Of a stretch of 36,319 bases of DNA, positions 6,946-14,950 are shown one piece after another. Each line of letters starts with the position of its first letter. The stretch's first letter is position 1. The DNA is taken from IMG/VR virus record IMGVR_UViG_3300042549_010402, positions 1 through 36,319 of that record. The stretch is one strand, 5' to 3'. The position numbers were made by a program, and so were the translations under genes. The DNA is from a virus. The notes under the pieces were generated by a model. That model was not told where the DNA came from. It saw only the letters and a program-made list of their open reading frames with translations, and ran no database searches.

Positions 6946-7806
6946 CTACAGCGACGCTTCGCCCGCAAAGAGCACCTCGAAGGCCCACGACCTCCGCGCG
7001 TCGTAGCCCGCCCGCCACAGGCTGATCCGCTGCCCCGCTGCCGCGTGCTCGGGTGCGAGGTACACGAGCTCGTACGTGGTGACGGTGCCAGCGACCAGCG
7101 CCGCGAGGTCGCCCCAGGTCATGGCGCACTGCATCCCGAGGGCGGTCGCGTGCGTGTCGAGGGCGCTCCACGGCGCCGCCTGCGCGGGCTCGCTGGTGGC
7201 CGGTGACAGCCAGCGCGTCGACACCGGGAACGCGGGCGTGCCCGACGCGCCGAGGCTTGTGCGAACCGCCCACGTCTTCGGGAGCGCGGTGAAGGTCGCC
7301 GACCGACGCAGCATCGCGCGCCCGTCGCTCCAGCCGTAGACCGCGCCCGTGGGCAGCGCGGCACCGGCGAAGCGCGCGGGCCCGTCGATCCAGCCGCCGT
7401 CAGGGTCGCAGGCCGACGCGAAGACGCAGTGCGTGGGCAGGTACGTGCCGTCGAGGCTGGCGTTCGCCGAGAGCACCACAGGGCTCGTGTGCCCCAGCAG
7501 CGCCGCGAGAGGCGACGGGAGCGTGAGGGTGCCCGTGCCCGTGCCGAGGTAGGAGATGCGCACAAGGCCAGTGGACTGGAGCCGCGCGCGCCACTTCGAA
7601 GCGCCGAGCGCCGTCTCGATCGCGAGGAGCAGCTCCGCGGGGTCGGTCGCCGTGCCCGTGCCCGTCGAGGGCGCGAGAAACGTGCGGTAGTAGGCCGCCG
7701 CAACGACGCGGTTGGTGGGCCCGCCGCGGTCGTCGGTGGTCGTGCACGTCACCGAGCCGGTGACCTGGAACGTCTGCGCGAACAGGTAGCCCAGCGGTTC
7801 AGCCAT
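6946..7806 (-). CDS. Distal tail-like structural protein, unknown family
   Basis: This 286-aa protein follows the tape measure gene with a 1-bp gap. It opens with MAEPLGYLFAQTFQVTGSVT and is rich in beta strands and aromatic residues (STRWLSPATSEP, WGDLAALVAGTVTTYELVYL). There is no signal, membrane segment or catalytic motif. In siphophages the gene after the tape measure is usually the distal tail protein, which joins tube to hub. The size is right for that role, but the match rests on position. ATG at 7806. Confidence 0.65.
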   Translation of the reverse strand: MAEPLGYLFAQTFQVTGSVTCTTTDDRGGPTNRVVAAAYYRTFLAPSTGTGTATDPAELLLAIETALGASKWRARLQSTGLVRISYLGTGTGTLTLPSPLAALLGHTSPVVLSANASLDGTYLPTHCVFASACDPDGGWIDGPARFAGAALPTGAVYGWSDGRAMLRRSATFTALPKTWAVRTSLGASGTPAFPVSTRWLSPATSEPAQAAPWSALDTHATALGMQCAMTWGDLAALVAGTVTTYELVYLAPEHAAAGQRISLWRAGYDARRSWAFEVLFAGEASL

Positions 7807-7807
7807 G

Positions 7808-10198
7808 TCAGTCGAGCCTCGGGAGGTAGCCGTGCACGCGCGCCTCGGTCATGCCGCGCGCGATGCCTTGGAGCACCTCGTGCCGCGTCTCGAAGATGGC
7901 GCCGCTGACGGCGATGTTGAGCACCAGGGGCCCGCTCTCGCGGCGATCGGGTCGCGCCGCTGCATCGGGACGCGCGCCGACGCCTGAGCCGGTGCTCGAG
8001 GGGGCGGTGCCCGCCGAGGCCGTCGAGGCCGTCGAGGGGCGCGTCGCGACGATGGCCATTCCTGCGACCGCGCCGACCGCTGCCCAGGCGCCAGCCGCCG
8101 CGAAGGCCTGCCCCGCGCCGGGATAGTTGAAGCTCGCGAGGTGCCCGATGCCGAGCGCGGTGTTCTTGAGGACCTCGACGATGGCCATCTGCGCCACGCT
8201 CTTGAGCGTCGAGCGCAGCATCTCGCCGATGGCCTGGTCGAAGCTCTTGGCGCCGTCGAGGGCGGCGACCGCGGCCTCGGCGAAGCCCAACGCCATGCCC
8301 TCGGCGACGGTGGCGAGCTTGTCGCCCATCTCCGAGAGCGCCGAGGTGTTCTGCGCGGTGGCCTGGGTGAGCTCCGTCGTTGAATGCGCGAGCGCGGTCT
8401 GAATCCCGATGCGCTGCCGCATCAGGTCGTTGACCTCGCCCGTCGAGGCGCCTGCCGCGCGCGCGAGTTGCTCTTCGCGCTCAGCCTCGACGAGGAGCGC
8501 GGCGAGGGCCTCCCGCTGCTCGCGCAGCACGGTCACGCGCTCGCGGCGCGCCTGATCCTGCCCAGCGCGCGTCGTCGGGTCGAAGTCGCCCTGACCGCCG
8601 CGCCCGACGCCGAGTTGCGCCTCGCGCGAGCGCGTCTGCAGATCGATGCCCTCGGCGCGCCCGGCGATGGTGCCGCCCTGCGTGGCGGTCACCTGCGCGA
8701 GCTGGCGCTGCAACGACGCCACGAACGACGCCGCCCACTCCTGCGAGACGGGGGCGCCGCGGGCGTTGGCGAACTGCTCGTCGAGCGCGCGGGCGTTGGC
8801 CGCGTCGTCGAAGCCCGCGGCCGTCGTCGAGGTCGACGCGCGGTTGCGGCGCGCGATCTCAGCACGGCGCGCGGCCTCGGCGGCGGCGGCGGCGCGGCGT
8901 GAGGCTTCGGCGGCGGCGGCGGCGCGGGAGGCGACGGCGTTCGCGACCTCGCCCGCCACATCCGCCGCCGAGCTCATGCCCGTGGCGCCTTCGATGCCGA
9001 ACGACGGCAGGCCCGCCGTGCGCGCGTCGAAGCCCCCGCCGAAGAGAGCCTCGGCGCCCGCCGCGGTGCGTGACGTTCCCGCTGCCCTGCGCGCGTTGAT
9101 GTCGCGCGTGAGGGCCGCGATGATGCGGGCCTGCTCCGCGCCGCTGGCCTGCGCGATCTCGCCGGGCATCGGGAGACGCCGCGTGTCGATGCCCGCCGCG
9201 CGCGCCTGCGCGACGAGGGGTCCGTACTGCTCGACGAAGGCACCGCTCGCGCTCTGGTTCTGCTGTCGCCCTGCGTCCACCTCGGAGCGCAGCCCGACAG
9301 CCTCGCGCAGCGTGCCCACCACGGCGTCGAGCGAGGCGTCCCACGCGCTGGTCGCGCTGGCTGCGTCGCGGATCCACGAGGCCAGTTGGCCGAAGAAGTC
9401 GCGCAGCCCGATCTCTTCGGCGACCACTGCCGAGAGGCGGTCGTTGGCCTCGGAGAGCGCGCGGTTCAGGTCTTCGTGCGCCTCGGAGAGAGACTGCGCG
9501 GCGACGCCGCTCGCGCCCGCCTGCACGGTGAGCTGGCGCAGCGCCTCGCGCATCGCGTCGCCCGCGGCCATGCCCGTCTGCAGCCGCACCCCGAAGCGCG
9601 AGAGCTCCTCGCCCGGGTTGATGAGCTGGTCGGTGAGCTGCTCGAGCGCCTGCCCGACCTCCGTGCCGGCCGCGCGTGCGTACTCTCGGGCCCGCTGCGT
9701 CACCGCCGCGAGCTCCTGCGCGCTGAGGCGCAGCCCGGCCTGCGCGGCGCGCTGCGATACCTGCGCGGCCTGCTCGGCGCTGACGCTGCCAGCCGTCGCG
9801 CGCCGCACCTCGTCGTAGGCGCCACCCAGGGCCGCGAGCGCCGCTGCGTGGCGGTCGCTGCGGGCGGCGGCCTCGGGCATCGCCTCGATCCACTGCGTCA
9901 CCGCCGAGACGCCCGCGCTCATGCCGCCGCGCGCCGCCTCGTTGAACACGCTCGCGAGGGTGTTGACGGCGCCGCCGGCGTGGTCGCTCGCGGGCTCAAT
10001 CCCGGCGATCTCGCGCGCCGCCTCCCTGGCGCGGTCGGCGAGGGTCTTCACCTTCGGGGCGGCCCCGTCGGCGCCCTTGCCGGTGTTCTCCATGCCGTCG
10101 CGCGCCTTGCGCGCACCACGCTCGACGTCGCCGAGGGTGCGGTTGAGCTGCGAGAGTTGCGCCTCGAGCGCGGTGATCGCGGGATCTTTCTCAGCCAC
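7808..10198 (-). CDS. Tape measure protein
   Basis: This 796-aa protein is predominantly helical, with heptad-like N-terminal repeats (LEAQLSQLNRTLGDVERGAR). Its centre is long and rich in Ala, Gln, Glu and Arg (ARNNAL-type coiled coils such as RAAAAAEASRRAAAAAEAARR), and a hydrophobic segment near residues 693-720 (AGAWAAVGAVAGMAIVATRP) would insert during DNA ejection. It is the longest helical protein of the tail block and follows the chaperone genes, the standard place. At about 0.15 nm per residue it predicts a tail of roughly 115-120 nm. The GTG at 10198 has a strong AAGGAGG six bases upstream inside the end of the chaperone frame. Confidence 0.88.
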   Translation of the reverse strand: MAEKDPAITALEAQLSQLNRTLGDVERGARKARDGMENTGKGADGAAPKVKTLADRAREAAREIAGIEPASDHAGGAVNTLASVFNEAARGGMSAGVSAVTQWIEAMPEAAARSDRHAAALAALGGAYDEVRRATAGSVSAEQAAQVSQRAAQAGLRLSAQELAAVTQRAREYARAAGTEVGQALEQLTDQLINPGEELSRFGVRLQTGMAAGDAMREALRQLTVQAGASGVAAQSLSEAHEDLNRALSEANDRLSAVVAEEIGLRDFFGQLASWIRDAASATSAWDASLDAVVGTLREAVGLRSEVDAGRQQNQSASGAFVEQYGPLVAQARAAGIDTRRLPMPGEIAQASGAEQARIIAALTRDINARRAAGTSRTAAGAEALFGGGFDARTAGLPSFGIEGATGMSSAADVAGEVANAVASRAAAAAEASRRAAAAAEAARRAEIARRNRASTSTTAAGFDDAANARALDEQFANARGAPVSQEWAASFVASLQRQLAQVTATQGGTIAGRAEGIDLQTRSREAQLGVGRGGQGDFDPTTRAGQDQARRERVTVLREQREALAALLVEAEREEQLARAAGASTGEVNDLMRQRIGIQTALAHSTTELTQATAQNTSALSEMGDKLATVAEGMALGFAEAAVAALDGAKSFDQAIGEMLRSTLKSVAQMAIVEVLKNTALGIGHLASFNYPGAGQAFAAAGAWAAVGAVAGMAIVATRPSTASTASAGTAPSSTGSGVGARPDAAARPDRRESGPLVLNIAVSGAIFETRHEVLQGIARGMTEARVHGYLPRLD

Positions 10199-11167
10199 CG
10201 GAGGCCTCCTTGGGCTTGCGCTTCATCCGCTCGAGGTCGTCGGCCTCGCGGGCCCCGAGGGCGCTCGCGAGCTCGTCGAGGGCGTCGACCACGGCGCCGC
10301 TCGGATGGGGGCAGCGCAGAGGCAGCGCGCCCGCCTTCATCCACCGATGGAGGCGCACGAGCTCGTGGGCCTCGGCGGTGCGCGTGTAGTGCCCGGGGCA
10401 GGTGCGCACGTCGTCGGCATCGCAGCCCGTGAGCGAGCGCACGCGGTCGAGGGCCGTGCGGTGGTCGTCGTCGAGGGTGTCGGGGTTGATCGCGCCGCCC
10501 TTCGTGCGCGGGCACCGCCACGCCTTCTGGCAGGTCACGGCATCACCCGCGAGCACCTTCGCGCCGCGCTCGTCGGCCATCGACGCCGCCTGCTCGGCGA
10601 GGTCGCAGCCGCAGGGCGCGAGCGAGAGGGCCTCGGTCAGGCCGTCAGAGCCGACCCACCCCAGAAGCCGAAAGGGCCTCGGGCACCCCGCGGCAGCCGG
10701 CTGTGCGTGAGGATCGTCTCGCCCATCTCCTGCACCACCTCGGCGCCGAAGCGATCGGCGATCTCCTGCGCCCACGCATCGGGCGCCATCGTCACGCCGA
10801 AGTCGGCCTTCGACGCCACGAACGTGCCCTTCTCCTTGGGGGCCACGACCACCAGCGGGTCGCCGGGGATCTCGACCATGTGGCACCCCGCACGGAACGC
10901 GAGGATGCGCTGCGCCGACCTCGGGTACACCACGTCGACCACGTTGGCCATCCAGGCCATCGGCAGGCGCCGCAGGTGAAACCACACCGGCGTGCCGCCC
11001 TCGACGAAGCGCAGGAGCCCCTCGTCGCGCGTGCGGATGTACTCCGAGCCGAGGCTCTCCGAGCGATCGGGCGTCGGCCCCATCGCGAGGATGTCGAGGG
11101 CAGGGTCGAGGCTCGAAGGGCTCCATCGTACGACCTTGAGCACGGGGGCGAGGGGCGAGGCTGACAT
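10191..11167 (-). CDS. Tail assembly chaperone GT fusion made by -1 frameshift
   Basis: The frame that ends at 10191 has no good start of its own. It stays open back through the upstream gene in exactly the -1 phase. Slippage at 10670-10676 after Phe166 would join 166 residues of the G-like protein to 159 residues of the second frame, giving about 325 aa. In lambda-like phages the GT form binds the tape measure and recruits tail-tube subunits, while G alone is made in excess. The T-like part contains several Cys (CGC, CQKAWRC, LTGC, RTCPGHYTR) before a helical C-terminus ending KPKEASGG. Gene order (tube, G/GT, tape measure) matches lambda. Confidence 0.78.
10637..11167 (-). CDS. Tail assembly chaperone, G-like unshifted product
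   Basis: This 176-aa protein is encoded between the tail tube and tape measure genes, the canonical location of the first tail chaperone. Translation from ATG 11167 (AAGGAG about nine bases upstream) gives MSASPLAPVLKVVRW and a mixed alpha/beta body containing FRAGCHMVEIPGDPLVVVAPKE and PDAWAQEIADRFGAEVVQEM. It terminates ten codons after the slippery heptamer. This is the abundant form; the shifted form extends into the next frame. Family assignment rests on position plus the frameshift signature more than on residue identity. Confidence 0.75.
   Translation of the reverse strand: MSASPLAPVLKVVRWSPSSLDPALDILAMGPTPDRSESLGSEYIRTRDEGLLRFVEGGTPVWFHLRRLPMAWMANVVDVVYPRSAQRILAFRAGCHMVEIPGDPLVVVAPKEKGTFVASKADFGVTMAPDAWAQEIADRFGAEVVQEMGETILTHSRLPRGARGPFGFWGGSALTA
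10670..10676 (-). promoter_or_regulatory. -1 ribosomal frameshift site C CCT TTC
   Basis: In the zero frame of the G-like gene the - strand reads C CCT TTC, a perfect X XXY YYZ heptamer. Both tRNAs re-pair after a -1 slip (CCC TTT). Some 25-40 bases downstream, GGCCT-gaccg-AGGCC can form a short stem that includes the zero-frame stop region. The downstream open frame is in the -1 phase, as required. Confidence 0.75.
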
Positions 11168-11184
11168 CGGGGGGCTCCTTACGG

Positions 11185-11198
11185 GATGGACGGGTGAC
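11185..11198. repeat. Single copy of the GGTGGACGGGTGAC-type element after the tube gene
   Basis: GATGGACGGGTGAC matches 13 of 14 bases of the tandem unit at 14532-14566. It lies in the 40-bp gap starting 10 bases after the tail tube stop and before the chaperone ribosome site. Confidence 0.55.
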
Positions 11199-11207
11199 GG
11201 CGCGCGC

Positions 11208-12464
11208 TCAGCCGAGCGCGAGCAGGAACGGGGCTTCGCTCATCTCTGTGGCGGTGCCGGTGCACTGCTCGGAGATCTTCGCGCGGAGCGAGACCTTGAC
11301 CTTCGTGAGCTGCCCTTCGCCCTTCATGACCTCGGGGTAGGCGTCGATCACGCATTGGGGCGCGGACACGACCACGAAGCGGCGGCCGCCCGCGCTCGGG
11401 TCGACCTTCACGATGAACGTGAAGTTGAGCTCCGTCTGCGCCGCGTACCAGGTGAACACATCGGTGTTGTCGGGCAGCACCAGCTCGATCTTCGCGAAGG
11501 TCTCGATGAGGTTCTCGCCGCGATGCACAGCGCGCTTGCCTTCGAGCGTGCCCGTGAGGCTGGTGAGGTGCACGTTGCCGAAGTTGAGCGCGATCGAGAC
11601 GCTGTCGACGGCGGTGTTGACGCGCGTCGTGGTGCTCGTCGCCTGCAGCCAGCAGATCGAGTTGCGCACCGCGAGAGGCGCGGCGAGCGTGTCTTCGCTG
11701 CGCGTCACTGCGTAGGACAGCGACGACGGGCCGCTGAAGGTCGCGGCGGTGAGGTTCACATCCATGACCGCGAGGGCGTTGCGCTCGAACTTGAGCGCGG
11801 CCGACCCGGTGCAGCCAAGCATGGTGTACTGCCGCGCCGTGTTGAGGCTCGACACGCCCACGCTCATCGAGAGCGAGTTCGCGCTGGTGGGGTAGTACGT
11901 GTTGAGGTTCGAGATCGCCTGCGACGTGGCGGGCGTCGCGGAGAGGTACGGGTACAGCGTGATGTCGTCGGTCGAGCGCGAGCGCACCTGCGCGACCTCG
12001 AAGCCGTACGACCCATCCGTCTCCACCGCGATCATCTGCCCGATGGGCATACGCGAGCCGTGGCCGCTCGCGACCGTGACGGCGCTCGCGCTGGTGCCCA
12101 CTGCGACGGTGGAGCCCGCGGCCACGGACTCGCCGCCGAAGAGGGTCTTCAGCACGATGCGCAAGGGGTTGGCGCTCGTCGCGTCGGGCGTCGCACCCGT
12201 GGCGTTCACGGTGGCGGGCGGCTGGAGGTAGTAGGAGAACTTCGCCGTGCCGCCCTTGTTGCCCTGCAACGGGGTCTCGGCGTCGAACACGCGCGGCGAG
12301 AGGGTCTTCGCGTCGACGCTCTCTTGCGTCGGGACCACCTCGACGGAGTCGGCGACGGGCCACGCGCGATACTCCGTGCCGAGCGTGCCCATGCCCGACT
12401 CTTGCGAGACGTAGAAGGCGCCGATGTGGCCGTGGTGAATGTGGTCGAGCGGCGAGATGGTCAT
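11208..12464 (-). CDS. Major tail tube protein
   Basis: This 418-aa beta-rich protein lies immediately upstream of the chaperones and downstream of the tail terminator, the standard site of the tube subunit. The N-terminus (DHIHHGHIGAFYVSQESG, GTEYRAWPVADSVEVVPTQE) and the repeated strands of small residues (SALKFERNALAVMDVNLTAATFSG, FGNVHLTSLTGTLEGKRAVH) are characteristic of siphophage tube proteins, where a core beta-sandwich hexamer encloses the DNA channel. It is longer than the usual 200-300 aa, so an extra surface domain is likely, perhaps the region around residues 100-190. ATG at 12464. Confidence 0.75.
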   Translation of the reverse strand: MTISPLDHIHHGHIGAFYVSQESGMGTLGTEYRAWPVADSVEVVPTQESVDAKTLSPRVFDAETPLQGNKGGTAKFSYYLQPPATVNATGATPDATSANPLRIVLKTLFGGESVAAGSTVAVGTSASAVTVASGHGSRMPIGQMIAVETDGSYGFEVAQVRSRSTDDITLYPYLSATPATSQAISNLNTYYPTSANSLSMSVGVSSLNTARQYTMLGCTGSAALKFERNALAVMDVNLTAATFSGPSSLSYAVTRSEDTLAAPLAVRNSICWLQATSTTTRVNTAVDSVSIALNFGNVHLTSLTGTLEGKRAVHRGENLIETFAKIELVLPDNTDVFTWYAAQTELNFTFIVKVDPSAGGRRFVVVSAPQCVIDAYPEVMKGEGQLTKVKVSLRAKISEQCTGTATEMSEAPFLLALG

Positions 12465-12471
12465 GGTGTGC

Positions 12472-13011
12472 TCAGAGCGGGGGCGCGTAGCTCGTGTGGA
12501 GCGTCGCGCGGGTCATGAGTGCGAAGGTCTGCTCGTAGATCACGCGGTCGTCGGCGACGATCTGCGACGGCTCGCCGTCGGGCGCGCAGTCGATCACCAC
12601 GGGGTCGAGGCCAGCCCACGAGGGCTGCCAGCCGATGCAGTCGCGCACGGCTTGGAAGTCCATCGCGGCGCGGTCTTCGATGGCGCCGAGAGTTCCTGCC
12701 CCCGAGGCCTCGCCCGTCGCGTCGATGCTCTCGTCGCCCTCTGCGGTGAGGAAGTACGCGATGCGCACCACGAGGGGGTAGGTGCTCAGGTCGCGGCCCG
12801 TAAGCGGGTTGCGGTAGCCCTCCGTCGGCGTGGCGCCGCCGATGACCACCTGCGCCGCGCGCTCGATCACGTTGGCCTCGACCGCCTCGAGCGGGAGACC
12901 TGCGTGCGCGCGATGGAAGCGCCCGGCAGCAAGCGTGTGGTCGGCGTCGGCGCCGTGCTCACCGAAGAGGATCGCGTAGGCCCGCGCGCGGTGTGCCTTC
13001 GTGAGCGCCAC
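12472..13011 (-). CDS. Tail terminator / tail completion protein (by position)
   Basis: This 179-aa protein starts at GTG 13011 and ends seven bases before the tube gene. It contains AYFLTAEGDESIDATGEASG and an alpha-beta pattern (ANVIERAAQVVIGG, LVVRIAYFLTAE, RVIYEQTFALMTRATLHTSY) compatible with the lambda gpU / gp17-type terminator fold that caps the tube. Size, charge and location between connector and tube support this. No diagnostic motif exists, so the call is mainly syntenic. Confidence 0.55.
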   Translation of the reverse strand: MALTKAHRARAYAILFGEHGADADHTLAAGRFHRAHAGLPLEAVEANVIERAAQVVIGGATPTEGYRNPLTGRDLSTYPLVVRIAYFLTAEGDESIDATGEASGAGTLGAIEDRAAMDFQAVRDCIGWQPSWAGLDPVVIDCAPDGEPSQIVADDRVIYEQTFALMTRATLHTSYAPPL

Positions 13012-13012
13012 G

Positions 13013-13873
13013 CTACGACCTCACCAGCGGGAACCCGCGCCACTGCCCCGCGCCCGTCGTCGCGGCGCCGGTCTGCGCGGCGTCGTACGCGAGGCCCGAC
13101 AGCGTGACGTTGAGCTCCTGCTCGTACCGCGCGCGCATGTCGTCGCGGTACGCCACGGCGTCGGCGCCCGCGGTCTCCGCGAGCAGGGCTCGCACGAGGT
13201 AGCCGTGCGCGCGCTTGAGGTTGATGGTCCCGGCGAAGCCACCGGGCACGCGGTCCTTCGTCGCCAGGTCGTCGCAGATCCGGTCCCACGCCTCGTCGAT
13301 GAGGTCGGGCAGCCACAGGTCGGCGGGCATCCGCTTCGCCACGGCCGCGTCGAGGGCGCGCACGTCGGCGAGGGTGAGTTCGCTGCGCGGCGTCCAGCGC
13401 ACCACGTCGAAGTCGATCGCGACCACGTCGAGCGTGTCGGGGTTCGTGAACTCCGCGCGGCACCCCCGCTGCGCCCTCGCGGTCGACGCCGTGGTGAGCG
13501 CGATCGACAGGAGCGTCGACACGAACGTGGCGCCCGAGGCCATCGCGCGGCGCAGCGGGGCCGCGAGCGTGACCACGAGTGAGGCAATGCCCGACACCGT
13601 GACCATCTCGCCGCCCGCCGACTCTGCACCGCCGACGAGGTAACGCTGCCCCACGGCGACGCCCGTCACGCTGGTGAGCGCGAGCGTGCGCGCGCCGGCC
13701 GAGGCCGCCGCCGTCGTCGTGGTGTTCGCCGCGCCGAGCGTCGGCGTCACGTCGGCCTGCAGCACATCACCACCCGGGCCGACGACCTGCACCGACGACG
13801 CGAGCGACGCCGAGGGGCGCGCCGCGAGCGTCGTGGTGAGCGTGGCCGTGCGGTTGAGCGTGGCGAAGCGCAT
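13013..13873 (-). CDS. Head-tail connector / adaptor candidate
   Basis: This 286-aa protein starts at ATG 13873, overlapping the upstream stop as TGATG. The N-terminal half is a beta module, including ARTLALTSVTGVAVGQRYLVGG, a small-barrel type also seen in the 848-aa tail protein. The C-terminal half is helical (LTLADVRALDAAVAKRMPADL, PDLIDEAWDRICDDLA, RAHGYLVRALLAETAGAD) and resembles the helical bundle of HK97 gp6-type adaptors that stack on the portal. Position between capsid and tail genes agrees. The fusion of a beta module to an adaptor is an inference. Confidence 0.55.
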   Translation of the reverse strand: MRFATLNRTATLTTTLAARPSASLASSVQVVGPGGDVLQADVTPTLGAANTTTTAAASAGARTLALTSVTGVAVGQRYLVGGAESAGGEMVTVSGIASLVVTLAAPLRRAMASGATFVSTLLSIALTTASTARAQRGCRAEFTNPDTLDVVAIDFDVVRWTPRSELTLADVRALDAAVAKRMPADLWLPDLIDEAWDRICDDLATKDRVPGGFAGTINLKRAHGYLVRALLAETAGADAVAYRDDMRARYEQELNVTLSGLAYDAAQTGAATTGAGQWRGFPLVRS

Positions 13874-14517
13874 CAGGCCGCCCGCGCCTTGCTGCCGGGC
13901 TTGGCCGTCGAGGGCGTGTCCTCGGCTGCGCGCGCGACGGGGATCTCTTCGACGAGCCACGCGAGCTGGCCATCGCGGCGCACCTCGCGGGGGGCGATGC
14001 CCACGCCCCACTGCTTGAGGATCGTAACGGCGTCCTCGAGGGGGAAGATCTCGCCGAGGCGGGAGACGCGACCGAGGCGGTAGAGGTCGCGCCCGCGCTG
14101 GGCGCGCGCCGCACGCGCTTCGGCGCCCCACTGCGCAACCTCGACCGCGTCGGCCTCGGGGCCGAGGTCGCCGCCAAGCGTGCCCAGCTTCACCACGAGC
14201 TTGCCAGCGTCCTTCGGGTCGAGCTTGCGGCCCTGGGGGTCGAGGGCGGGCGGGGTGCCGTTCTCGACGAGACGGAGCCGCCAGCCGTCTCGGCGCTCGA
14301 ACAGCGCGCCACCCTCCCCGTCGTCGTTGCGCTTAACAAGCGTCAGCGCGATCTGCTGCGTGCGCCCGTCGCTGCACGCGATGATCGCGGTCAGCAAAGG
14401 CGCGCCGTCAGCGACGAGGCGCTTGATCTCGCTCGCGACGTAGGCCTTGCGCTCCAGCTCGGTGCGGCCTTCGAGGCGGTACCATTCGGCGCAAAACTCG
14501 GGGAGGATGGCGGTCAC
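13873..14517 (-). CDS. Hypothetical protein of the head-tail junction region
   Basis: This 214-aa protein starts at GTG 14517 with AGGAG eight bases upstream, after the tandem-repeat gap. It is acidic/basic mixed and mainly helical: ERKAYVASEIKRLVADGAPL, a strand pair LTAIIACSDGRTQQIALTLV and a C-terminal segment with FPLEDAVTILKQWGVGIAPRE. I do not recognise the family. Position after the capsid/decoration pair suggests a head-closure or assembly role, but nothing in the sequence proves it. Confidence 0.65.
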   Translation of the reverse strand: MTAILPEFCAEWYRLEGRTELERKAYVASEIKRLVADGAPLLTAIIACSDGRTQQIALTLVKRNDDGEGGALFERRDGWRLRLVENGTPPALDPQGRKLDPKDAGKLVVKLGTLGGDLGPEADAVEVAQWGAEARAARAQRGRDLYRLGRVSRLGEIFPLEDAVTILKQWGVGIAPREVRRDGQLAWLVEEIPVARAAEDTPSTAKPGSKARAA

Positions 14518-14531
14518 GTGGGCTCTCCTGC

Positions 14532-14566
14532 GGTGGACGGGTGACGGTGGACGGGTGACGGTGGAC
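14532..14566. repeat. Tandem 14-bp repeat (2.5 units) after the capsid/decoration genes
   Basis: The unit GGTGGACGGGTGAC occurs at 14532-14545 and 14546-14559, with a half unit at 14560-14566. It starts 15 bases after the stop of the decoration-like gene and ends just before the ribosome site of the next gene. A third location, after the tail tube gene, carries one copy (11185-11198). The 63-bp gap 14518-14580 contains nothing else. Confidence 0.75.
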
Positions 14567-14580
14567 TGAGGCCGAGGGCG

Positions 14581-14928
14581 TTAGACGCCCGTGACCTCGA
14601 CGACGACGGTGGTCGCCGAGAGGTCGGTGGTGCTGGCCACCTCGGCGTCGCTCGCCGCCGAGAGGTCGCGGATCTTCACGACGGGCGTCGAGGGCGCGTA
14701 GGAGGCCGCGGGCACGAAGCTCAGGTGGTACTTGTCGCTCGCGGCGGGCGACACGCCCAGGCGGGCGACGCCGTAGACCTTCGTGAAGCCGCCGCCGGTG
14801 ACGGCGCTGAGGTCGAGCACAGAGCCGCCCGTGTCGTACGAAGCGGGGAGGGTGAGCAGGAGCGTCGCCTTGCGGGTGTTGGCGTTGAGCTCGTTGCTGA
14901 GAACGGTGGTGACGGTGATGGCGCCCAT
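14581..14928 (-). CDS. Candidate head decoration protein
   Basis: This 115-aa beta-rich protein is encoded directly after the major capsid protein, with its own GAAGGAA ribosome site before ATG 14928. It is made of alternating strands (RKATLLLTLPASYDTGGSVL, KVYGVARLGVSPAASDKYHL, TTDLSATTVVVEVTGV), with no signal or membrane segment. A small beta protein next to the capsid gene is commonly a decoration or cement protein; a head-closure protein is the alternative. The call is positional. Confidence 0.58.
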   Translation of the reverse strand: MGAITVTTVLSNELNANTRKATLLLTLPASYDTGGSVLDLSAVTGGGFTKVYGVARLGVSPAASDKYHLSFVPAASYAPSTPVVKIRDLSAASDAEVASTTDLSATTVVVEVTGV

Positions 14929-14950
14929 GGTCGTGGTTCCTTCGGGCCGA

